Shown here in pieces: positions 1-5,638 of a stretch of 5,769 nt of DNA. The stretch comes from Thermoleophilia bacterium (lineage in GTDB: Bacteria; Actinomycetota; Thermoleophilia; Gaiellales; SKUG01), in assembly GCA_020438525.1 (NCBI GenBank), contig JAGQUL010000230.1:1-5769 (forward strand). Reading direction: 5' to 3'. The translations under genes were made by a program, and so were the position numbers. Within the stretch, counting starts at the first letter, position 1. Each line of letters begins with the position of its first letter. The notes under the pieces were generated by a model. It was given only the letters and a program-made list of their open reading frames with translations, was not told the origin of the DNA and made no database searches.

Positions 1-20
1 CTGGCCGCACGCGTGGCCGC

Positions 21-1352
21 TCAGGCGAGCCGGCGCAGCATCCGCCCCGCGAGCAGGGTCGGCACCGCGGCGATCGCGAGCAGCTGGATGCCGCGATCAC
101 GCACCGTGTCCCACGGGTGCGCATCGAACAGCACCGCGTTGAACAGGGCGCGCGACGGAGCGACCGGGAGCATGTTCTCGATCCACGAGAGCACGCCGTC
201 GGTGCCCACGAGCGCGAGCGGCGCGAGCGGCAGGATCAGCAGGATCCCCACGAGCGTTGCCGTGCGCGCGTCGCGAACGAGCACCGCGATCAGCGCACCG
301 ATCGCCGAGCACGCGAAGCTTGCGAGCACCACCGCGCCGAGCAGCAGCGGCAGGCGTGTCCAGGCCTGCGGTTCGAGCACGCCGAACGCGGCGAACAGCC
401 CCGAGCAGAACACGATCGCGAGCAGCGCGCCGAGCAGCAGCTTGCCGGTCAGCACCTGCCACGGTCGTGCGAGCCCGCGCAGCAGGCGACCGAGCACGGC
501 GTCGTCCTTCTCCGCGGCGAGCGACGCGCCCACGAGCACCACGCACACGAACGAGATCGACACGGCGAGCGCGAAGCCGAGCGCCTGCGCGGTCAGCAGC
601 GGGCTCTTTCCCTCCGCGCGCTGCACGTCGAGCCGCACGGGGGCGGCGGTCGCCTCGAGCGCATTGTCGGCGAGCCCGATCGCGGTGCCTGCGTCGCGTG
701 CGAATTCCACCGCGCGGTCGATGCGATCGATCAGGTCGGGATCGCCGTCGTTGGCCTCGAGCTCGTCACGCGCCTGCGACAGGTCCTCCTCGATCGGTGC
801 GAGCCCGTACAGGTCGTAGCTCTCGCCCTGCACCACCACCTCGCCGCCGGTCACGAGCTTGTCGAGGTACTCGCGGTTCGCCTCGATGAGCGCGTCGCTG
901 ATCTTCAGGTTGATGTTGTAGATCACCCCGCGCATGCGCTGCGCGACCACCTCGCCGAGCGGGTTGTCGCCCACGAGGAACTCGATGTCGGCGCCCGACA
1001 GCTGGGTGTTGAGCTTCGCGATCGTGCCCTGCGGTATCACGAGCACGCCCGCGACCTGGCCATCGTCGAGCGCGCGTTCGGCCTCGTCGCGCGTCATCGT
1101 GACCACGTCCACGCCGTTTCGCTCGGCCTGCTTCACGTAGCTCGAGATCGCGAACTCGTCGTTGCCGATCTCCACCTTCGCGCCGCTCGCGTCCTCGTTC
1201 ACGAACGCGACCCGCGGCGGGCCCTGGTCGAGCAGCACGCCGCCCACGATCGCCGCCACCACGAGCGGATACAGCACGAGCAGCACGAGCAGTCCGCGCG
1301 TGCGCGCGAGCATCCGGACGTCCTTGCGGGCGAGCAGCAGCGGCACCTTCAC
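21..1352 (-). CDS. ABC-2 type transporter permease
   Basis: This is a 443-residue integral membrane subunit of an ABC-2 type (export-type) transporter; it forms the translocation path in the cytoplasmic membrane and is driven by the ATPase encoded just upstream. The sequence shows one N-terminal membrane segment (about residues 21-42), a large hydrophilic outer domain (about 43-255, starting with the typical PRVAFVNED), then five segments at about 256-279, 304-326, 334-358, 364-384 and 420-436. The stretch EKDDAVLGRLL at 281-291 followed by LTGK at 301-304 is the usual cytoplasmic elbow of this family that contacts the ATPase. The GTG start at 1352 is chosen because its GTGA overlaps the ATPase stop and an AGGAAGGGG sits 10 nt upstream. 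The frame stays open upstream to 2372, but that part is a shadow of the ATPase and PerM genes. The large outer domain resembles NatB/YhgE-like exporters of drugs, peptides or lipids. The substrate cannot be told from sequence. Confidence 0.93.
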   Translation of the reverse strand: MKVPLLLARKDVRMLARTRGLLVLLVLYPLVVAAIVGGVLLDQGPPRVAFVNEDASGAKVEIGNDEFAISSYVKQAERNGVDVVTMTRDEAERALDDGQVAGVLVIPQGTIAKLNTQLSGADIEFLVGDNPLGEVVAQRMRGVIYNINLKISDALIEANREYLDKLVTGGEVVVQGESYDLYGLAPIEEDLSQARDELEANDGDPDLIDRIDRAVEFARDAGTAIGLADNALEATAAPVRLDVQRAEGKSPLLTAQALGFALAVSISFVCVVLVGASLAAEKDDAVLGRLLRGLARPWQVLTGKLLLGALLAIVFCSGLFAAFGVLEPQAWTRLPLLLGAVVLASFACSAIGALIAVLVRDARTATLVGILLILPLAPLALVGTDGVLSWIENMLPVAPSRALFNAVLFDAHPWDTVRDRGIQLLAIAAVPTLLAGRMLRRLA

Positions 1353-2098
1353 GACTCCGGCACCCCTTCCTGCCAGATCGCGAGCAGGCCGGTCGAGATC
1401 GGATCGAGTCCCGGCACGTGCGCGTACGGGTGCTTGTCGGTCCGGAAGCCGGTCGCCGCATCGGCGAGGCCCTCGAGCGAACCGTTGTAGACGACCCTTC
1501 CGCCCACGATCACGACGATGCGATCGGCGACCGACGCGTCCTCGAGCGAGTGGGTCGAGTACAGGACGCTGCAGCCCGCGTCGGCGCGATCGCGCAGCAT
1601 GCGGAACATCGCCGTGCGATGCACCAGGTCGACTCCCGTGGTGGGCTCGTCGAGCACGAGCAGCTGCGGATCGCCGAGCAGGCCCACCGCGATGTTCAGG
1701 CGCTGGCGCAGCCCGCCCGACAGGTCCGAGACCGGCGTGTCGGCCCACGGCTCCAGGTCGCCGGCGCGGATCGTTGCATCGGCCGCCTCGCGCGGCGGCT
1801 GCGGGAGCTTCATCAGCCGCGCGAACAACTCGAGGTTCTCGCGCACGGTCAGGCGCGCGTACGTGGCGCCTCCCTGCGGCACCCAGCCGATCGCGCGCCC
1901 GGTCGGGCCCTCCACCGTGCCGGCGCTCTGGTCGAGCAGCCCGACGAAGATCTTCATGAGCGTGGTCTTGCCGGCGCCATTGGGGCCGAGCAGCACCACG
2001 ATCTCGCCGCGATCGAGCTCGAGGTCCACGCCGCGCAGCACCGTGCGGCGTCGGTAGCCGCCCTCGATCGCTCGTGCCTGCAGCAGGTGGTCGCTCAC
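1349..2098 (-). CDS. ABC transporter ATP-binding protein (ABC-2 exporter ATPase)
   Basis: This 249-residue cytoplasmic nucleotide-binding subunit hydrolyses ATP to power the permease encoded next to it. All core motifs are intact: aromatic A-loop residue Y15, Walker A GPNGAGKT (38-45), Q-loop Q75 in WVPQGG, signature LSGGLRQR (126-133), Walker B LLVLDE (146-151) with catalytic E151, D-loop TTGVD (153-157) and switch H183. A single ABC domain of this length with signature LSGGLRQR fits the CcmA/NatA/DrrA-type ATPases that pair with ABC-2 permeases; it lacks the long C-terminal domain of the roughly 320-residue DrrA type. The GTG start at 2098 overlaps the stop of the PerM gene by GTGA, with SD-like GAAGGG 6 nt upstream. 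Its own stop overlaps the permease start in the same way. One ATPase plus one permease gene suggests homodimers of each. Activity is near certain, the cargo unknown. Confidence 0.97.
   Translation of the reverse strand: MSDHLLQARAIEGGYRRRTVLRGVDLELDRGEIVVLLGPNGAGKTTLMKIFVGLLDQSAGTVEGPTGRAIGWVPQGGATYARLTVRENLELFARLMKLPQPPREAADATIRAGDLEPWADTPVSDLSGGLRQRLNIAVGLLGDPQLLVLDEPTTGVDLVHRTAMFRMLRDRADAGCSVLYSTHSLEDASVADRIVVIVGGRVVYNGSLEGLADAATGFRTDKHPYAHVPGLDPISTGLLAIWQEGVPES
1363..1371 (-). promoter_or_regulatory. Ribosome binding site of the ABC permease gene
   Basis: AGGAAGGGG (minus strand) lies about 10 nt before the GTG start at 1352, within the last codons of the ATPase gene. It helps decide the permease start, since the frame itself stays open far upstream. 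Confidence 0.55.
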
Positions 2099-3390
2099 GA
2101 CGTGCCCTTCGACCCGTCAGGCCCGTCGCCTGCATCGCGGCGTCGGCGGCGTCGTGACGCGATCGCCGTCTGGAGGGTGCGCCCGATCGACGAAGATCGC
2201 GTCTCGGGCGGGGGCGGCGGCGTTTCGCTGCCCGCCGCACCGGCGAGCGCGGGCTCCGTCGTCGGCCATGGCTCGAAGCTGATGCGCTCGGCGATGAACT
2301 GGACGATCTCGCGGCCGACCGCCAGCAGCGGCAGCGCGAGCAGGATGCCGCCGATCCCCATGATCTGGGCACCCGCGAGGATGCCGAAGATCACGAGCAG
2401 CGGGTGCACCGCGATCGCGGCACCCATCAGCTTCGGGATCACGATGTGCCCTTCGATCTGGTGCAGCGCCAGGAACAGCAGCGCCACCGCGATCGCCGGG
2501 CCGAGCCCGTCGAAGGCCGCGGTGATGATCGGTGGGATCGAGCCGATCACCGGCCCGATCGAGGGCGCGAACTCGGTCACCGCCACGAACAGCCCGAACA
2601 GCACCGCGTACTGCTCGCCGGCGGGCCAGATCCCGGTCACCCCGAGCAGCCACATGCCGAACGTCGCGCTCAGCCCCATCACGAGCGATGCCAGGGTCTG
2701 CCCCACGGTGTAGCGCAGCAGCGACCGCTCCATCCGGCCGTACAGCTGCTCCACGCCGCTGTCGGCGGGCAGCAGTCGTGCGAACAGCCGCCCGATCCGT
2801 GGCGCGTCGAGCAGCATGTAGATCGTGATCACGATCACGAGCACCACGTTGAACGCGGCGTGTGCCACGACCGTCACGAACTCGCGGCCGAACTGCAGCG
2901 CGTTGCCGCTCAGCTCGGTGGATCGCTCCGCCAGCTGGTCGACGAGCTTGACGCCCTGGTTGCGCAGGTCGACGTTCGCGCCGCGCCGATCCAGGAAGCC
3001 CTGCAGGTCGTCGATCCGCTGCACCGTCTCGTCGGCGACCTGCTGCGAGTTCGCCCGCATCTCCGTCGCCTGGGCGCTCAGCAGGTCCACGGCGCCGATC
3101 GTGATCACGGTCACGAGCGCCGCGAACGCGCCGAACACGACCAGCACGCTCAGGATCCGCGGCAGACCCCGGCGTGCGAGCGATCGCACGAGCGGCGCCA
3201 GCAGGATGCTGATCAGTCCCGCGACGAGGAACACGACCACGGCGTGGCTCGCCGCGCGCACGAACAGCCAGCCGAACAGCAGCACGATCGGCAGTCCCAC
3301 GAGCTGCACCCACGGCGGCACTTCGAGCGCGGTCGGCCGCCCCGTCGGTTCGACGGTCGGAGCGTCGTGCGTGTCGGGTCGCGGATCCAC
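2095..3390 (-). CDS. AI-2E family (PerM-like) transporter
   Basis: This 431-residue polytopic membrane protein belongs to the AI-2E/PerM (UPF0118, TqsA/YdiK-like) family. Known members export autoinducer-2 or act as cation/proton antiporters, but most have no assigned substrate. The family pattern is clear: membrane segments at about 32-46, 48-67 and 77-101; an outer helical stretch at about 103-172; a segment at about 175-194 ending in IYMLLD; and the diagnostic C-terminal half with TEFAPSIGPVIGSIPP (272-287), HQIEGHIVIPKLMG (310-323) and AVHPLLVIFG (327-336), followed by the last membrane helix. The tail (about 379-431) is predicted disordered, with PPPPP (391-395) and RRRRRR (413-418). The GTG at 3390 is chosen because TAGTGT lies exactly 7 nt upstream, which suits a leaderless message. 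GTG 3399 and a far upstream start at 3543 are alternatives, but the latter would overlap the divergent gene and lacks family sequence. It is the first gene of the operon with the ABC exporter. Family is certain; substrate and start are less so. Confidence 0.93.
   Translation of the reverse strand: MDPRPDTHDAPTVEPTGRPTALEVPPWVQLVGLPIVLLFGWLFVRAASHAVVVFLVAGLISILLAPLVRSLARRGLPRILSVLVVFGAFAALVTVITIGAVDLLSAQATEMRANSQQVADETVQRIDDLQGFLDRRGANVDLRNQGVKLVDQLAERSTELSGNALQFGREFVTVVAHAAFNVVLVIVITIYMLLDAPRIGRLFARLLPADSGVEQLYGRMERSLLRYTVGQTLASLVMGLSATFGMWLLGVTGIWPAGEQYAVLFGLFVAVTEFAPSIGPVIGSIPPIITAAFDGLGPAIAVALLFLALHQIEGHIVIPKLMGAAIAVHPLLVIFGILAGAQIMGIGGILLALPLLAVGREIVQFIAERISFEPWPTTEPALAGAAGSETPPPPPETRSSSIGRTLQTAIASRRRRRRDAGDGPDGSKGTS
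2105..2110 (-). promoter_or_regulatory. Ribosome binding site of the ABC ATPase gene
   Basis: GAAGGG (minus strand) lies 6 nt before the GTG start at 2098, inside the end of the PerM coding region. It supports this start over internal ones, and with the GTGA overlap suggests coupled translation. Confidence 0.55.
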
Positions 3391-3397
3391 GCGGGGC

Positions 3398-3403
3398 ACA
3401 CTA
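3398..3403 (-). promoter_or_regulatory. Putative -10 element, leaderless promoter of the PerM-ABC operon
   Basis: On the minus strand TAGTGT (TANNNT pattern of actinobacterial -10 elements) is followed by exactly 7 nt and then GTG at 3390, so transcription would begin at or next to the start codon. There is no Shine-Dalgarno in front of that GTG and no recognisable TTGACA-like -35. The call rests on the pattern and on the same spacing at the genes starting at 3518 and 4478. The alternative GTG at 3399 would overlap this element. Confidence 0.5.
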
Positions 3404-3504
3404 CCGAGCCATCGCTGTGGGCGTGGCCCACCCGGGGTCCACGTGGTGGCCGCACCGGCACCATCCGCGTGGCCGGACCGCCGCCTGCGCCCCCCGCCGT
3501 GACC

Positions 3505-3510
3505 TACCAT
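3505..3510 (+). promoter_or_regulatory. Putative -10 element, leaderless promoter of the LytM-like gene
   Basis: TACCAT is followed by 7 nt and the ATG at 3518, which would place the transcription start at or beside the A of the start codon. No Shine-Dalgarno precedes this ATG and no clear -35 hexamer is visible about 17 nt upstream. It faces away from the minus-strand promoter in the same 127-bp intergenic region, about 100 bp apart. Confidence 0.55.
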
Positions 3511-3517
3511 TGCGTCG

Positions 3518-4435
3518 ATGGACGATGTCCGTACCCGCACCAACGACCAGCCGCGCCGCCCCGTCGCGCCGCAGCCGTCGAGCCACGCGCACGCGCGCTA
3601 CCGGCCTGTGCGCTCGCCGCTGCAGTCGATGGGTCCGTCGCTCGAGGAGGAGCGTCGGCGCCAGCGCGTGGCGCGCCTGATCGCCGTGGCCAGCGTGGTC
3701 GTGGTGGTCGCCGTGGTGCTGCTCGTGTGGGTCGTGGGCATGCTCGGCCGCGAGGTCGTGACCGGCGCCGGATCCACCACCGCCACCGCCGCGCGGGGCG
3801 GCACCGCCGCAGCCGCGGCGATCGACCGCACCGGCGCACCCACCCCGCAGACGCTCGCGAGCGCCGTGGTCGACAAGGGCGAGGCGCAGCTTCGGCTGCA
3901 GCTGCCGATCCGCAGCGAGGCGCTTACGGGCATCGGCTTCGGCCCGCGCCGCGAGCCCGGCGTGATCGAGCTCGAGCCCGCCGGAACACGCGCCAACACC
4001 TCATGGCTTCGCCGCACCACCCAGCGCTTCCTGAGCACCACCCCGGCCGGCGACCTGCGCTGGTTCCAGCTCGGCGAAGGCACCCCCGAGATGGTCGTGG
4101 TGGGCGCGCTGCCCGAGACCGAGGTGTATGCGCCGATCGACGGCAAGGTCGTGGCGATCACCCCGTACGTGCTCGACGGCGAGCAGCGCGGCGTGCTGAT
4201 CCAGCTGCAGCCGACCGGCGACGGTCAGACCCTCGTGGTGCTGCGCAACCTCGACGCCGACCCGGAGCTGCTCGTCGGCACCACGGTGACGCAGTCGGTG
4301 ACGCGCCTGGGAACCGTGCGCGACATGGAGGGCGCGGTCGAGACTCCGCTCGCCGACTACACGCACGACACCGGGTCGGGCATCGACATCTACGTGCTGC
4401 GGATCAGCGAGCCCGCCACCGAGCGGCTCGGCTGA
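3518..4435 (+). CDS. Single-pass membrane protein with degenerate LytM/M23-like outer domain
   Basis: I do not recognise a named gene for this 305-residue protein. It has a basic, Pro/Arg-rich cytoplasmic N-terminus (1-51, ending in EEERRRQRVAR), one membrane helix (about 53-77) and an outer part that begins with a low-complexity Ala/Thr/Gly linker (about 83-101). The positive charges before the helix place the C-terminus outside. Residues about 202-295 read like the beta-rich core of LytM/M23 (lysostaphin-type) domains: VYAPIDGKVVAI, then GVLIQLQPTGDGQTLVVLRNLD, then LLVGTTVTQSVTRLGTV, and a final strand GIDIYVLRI. The zinc ligands expected in an active peptidase (the H-x(3)-D start and the H-x-H near the end) are not present; only H283 lies near the usual place. 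If the fold is right it is probably a non-catalytic wall-binding or regulatory domain. A barrel-sandwich (lipoyl-like) domain is the alternative. The ATG at 3518 is supported by the leaderless promoter pattern. Confidence 0.85.
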   Translation: MDDVRTRTNDQPRRPVAPQPSSHAHARYRPVRSPLQSMGPSLEEERRRQRVARLIAVASVVVVVAVVLLVWVVGMLGREVVTGAGSTTATAARGGTAAAAAIDRTGAPTPQTLASAVVDKGEAQLRLQLPIRSEALTGIGFGPRREPGVIELEPAGTRANTSWLRRTTQRFLSTTPAGDLRWFQLGEGTPEMVVVGALPETEVYAPIDGKVVAITPYVLDGEQRGVLIQLQPTGDGQTLVVLRNLDADPELLVGTTVTQSVTRLGTVRDMEGAVETPLADYTHDTGSGIDIYVLRISEPATERLG

Positions 4436-4450
4436 TCGCGCGCATGCCAG

Positions 4451-4464
4451 CCCGCGCCCGCGGG
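4451..4464. other. Small GC-rich hairpin in the 42-nt intergenic gap
   Basis: CCCGC-GCCC-GCGGG can form a 5-bp stem with a 4-nt loop just after the stop of the LytM-like gene. There is no U-tract after it, and it directly abuts the proposed -10 element at 4465. It could be a weak terminator or attenuating structure, or simply chance in such GC-rich DNA. Confidence 0.25.
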
Positions 4465-4470
4465 TAGCAC
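4465..4470 (+). promoter_or_regulatory. Possible -10 element before the Asp-box protein gene
   Basis: TAGCAC is followed by 7 nt and the GTG at 4478, the same geometry as the two divergent promoters, and is preceded by GG as at the minus-strand one. The last base is C instead of the expected T, so it is weaker than the other two. No Shine-Dalgarno is seen before this GTG. The gene may alternatively be read only from the upstream promoter. Confidence 0.35.
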
Positions 4471-4477
4471 CACAGGC

Positions 4478-5638
4478 GTGGTGCTCGTGCTCTGGATCCT
4501 GGTCGTCGTCGCCCTGCTGCTGGCGGGGCTGTGGGCGTGGCAGGTGCACACGCCGCGCACGATCCGCTGGGAGGACGTCGAGCACGAGGGCGTGACCGGT
4601 CGAGTGGCGCCCGGACTGGTGCTGCAGCACGACGACGGGCACACGGTGTGGGCCTCGCGCGGCTACTCGATCTACCGCAGCGAACGCGGCGGACCGTTTC
4701 GTCGGGTCGCGAAGGTGCGGCCGCCGTGGGGCGAGCCGTGGGGCGGATTCGTCGCGGGCCTGCGCGCGATGTTCGGCTACCAGGAGCTGCTCGAGCTGCT
4801 GCCGCTGGGGGACGACGACCTGCTCGTCGTGAGCGGCGGCTGGGTGCAGCTGGTCGATCTGGGGTCGGGTCGCGTGCGGCGCACGCACGAGCTGCGCTAC
4901 TTCGGGCGTGGCAAGGGTCGCGGGCTGATGGCGTTCGGGCTGTGTCGCGACCTCGAGGGCGCGCTGTACTTCGCCGAGTACGTGACCGAGAGCGGCGATC
5001 GACCGACGGGGATCTGGAAGAGCACGGACGACGGCGCGACGTGGGCGCTCTGCTACGAGTTCGCGCCGACCGACATCCGTCACGTGCACGCGGTGCAGTG
5101 CGATCCGTTCGACGGGTCGATCTGGATCGGCACCGGCGACCGCGACGAGCACTGCTTCGTGGGTCGTTCGGAAGACGGTGGTGCGACGTTCGAGTGGGTG
5201 GGGACGGGGCGGCAGATCCACCGCACGTGCTCGTTCGCGTTCTTCGCCGACGAGGTCGTGTGGGGGATGGATGCCGACTTCGAGCAGAACCACGTGATCC
5301 GCTGGGAGCGCGCGGGTGGCGTGGGGGCGGAGCTGGGCGTGCACGCCGAGCTGCCGGATGCGACGTACTACGCGGCGAAGGTGAGCGACGACCACGCGCT
5401 GCTCGGTGTGGCACAGGGCGTTGCGCAGGTGTGGGTTGCGGCGCGCGACGGCAGCGCGGTGAAGTGGCTCGACTGGTCGGTTCCGAGCGAGCCGCCCAGG
5501 CGAGGGCCGTCGCCGGGCGTGCGGCTCGCGCGCGGTGACCACGCGGGCGCGGAGTTCGTGCACGTGAACCCGCTGCGCACCGATGCGCACGAGGCGTCGA
5601 TCTTCCGGTTCGAGCGAACGGACGTGCCCACCCCGTGA
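4478..5638 (+). CDS. Membrane-anchored Asp-box (BNR/sialidase-like) repeat protein
   Basis: This is a 386-residue protein with an N-terminal hydrophobic segment (about 2-22) that acts as signal anchor or uncleaved signal, followed by a beta-propeller-like region. Two Asp-boxes (S-x-D-x-G-x-T-W) are visible: STDDGATW (182-189) and SEDGGATF (231-238). A decayed one may lie at SIYRSERGGPF (64-74). Short beta-strand repeats such as GSIWIGTGDRD (213-223) fit a BNR/WD40-type propeller. Asp-boxes are structural turns found in sialidases and many non-enzymatic propellers. I do not see the arginine triad or other proof of sialidase activity, so an enzyme call is not supported. There are five cysteines (156, 192, 208, 226, 251). 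No positive residues precede the hydrophobic segment while R27 and R30 follow it, so topology is uncertain. GTG 4478 is preferred over GTG 4481 by the 7-nt spacing from TAGCAC. Its stop overlaps the next gene. Confidence 0.88.
   Translation: MVLVLWILVVVALLLAGLWAWQVHTPRTIRWEDVEHEGVTGRVAPGLVLQHDDGHTVWASRGYSIYRSERGGPFRRVAKVRPPWGEPWGGFVAGLRAMFGYQELLELLPLGDDDLLVVSGGWVQLVDLGSGRVRRTHELRYFGRGKGRGLMAFGLCRDLEGALYFAEYVTESGDRPTGIWKSTDDGATWALCYEFAPTDIRHVHAVQCDPFDGSIWIGTGDRDEHCFVGRSEDGGATFEWVGTGRQIHRTCSFAFFADEVVWGMDADFEQNHVIRWERAGGVGAELGVHAELPDATYYAAKVSDDHALLGVAQGVAQVWVAARDGSAVKWLDWSVPSEPPRRGPSPGVRLARGDHAGAEFVHVNPLRTDAHEASIFRFERTDVPTP

Noticed and set aside
3..18. Possible terminator hairpin after the permease stop (GGCC arms around CACGCGTG)
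   Set aside because: Only a 4-bp stem with a self-complementary loop is seen, there is no U-tract, and the window ends there. It cannot be told from chance.
70..77. GCGATCGC octamers (here and at 2411-2418, with many CGATCG elsewhere), resembling the HIP1 repeat
   Set aside because: They fall in coding DNA and follow from frequent Ala-Ile-Ala and Ile/Arg/Asp codon runs in GC-rich genes. No regular spacing is seen.
1353..2372. Upstream extension of the permease frame (784 codons open in total)
   Set aside because: The extension reads through the ATPase and the end of PerM in another frame and gives Arg/Ala/Pro-rich nonsense typical of GC-rich shadow frames. The family sequence begins at the GTG at 1352.
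2095..3390. Calling the PerM-like gene an autoinducer-2 exporter (tqsA)
   Set aside because: The AI-2E family name comes from one characterised member. Most relatives have other or unknown substrates, and nothing here points to AI-2.
3391..3543. Longer N-terminus for the PerM protein starting at 3543
   Set aside because: The added 51 residues are Gly/Arg-rich with no family similarity, overlap the start of the divergent gene and would cover both proposed promoters. GTG 3390 has a fitting -10 spacing.
2404..4467. Long plus-strand open frame of 687 codons opposite PerM and across the LytM-like gene
   Set aside because: Its translation is His/Arg/Ala/Gln-rich with no domain and spans both strands' real genes and the promoter region. 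It is a GC-bias shadow.
4001..5590. Minus-strand open frame of 529 codons opposite the Asp-box gene
   Set aside because: The product is Arg/His/Ala-rich without motifs, while the plus-strand frame has clear Asp-boxes and a membrane segment. It is an antisense shadow.
4478..5638. Calling the Asp-box gene a sialidase
   Set aside because: Asp-boxes are structural and occur in many non-sialidase propellers. Catalytic residues are not recognisable by eye, so only the fold-level name is given.
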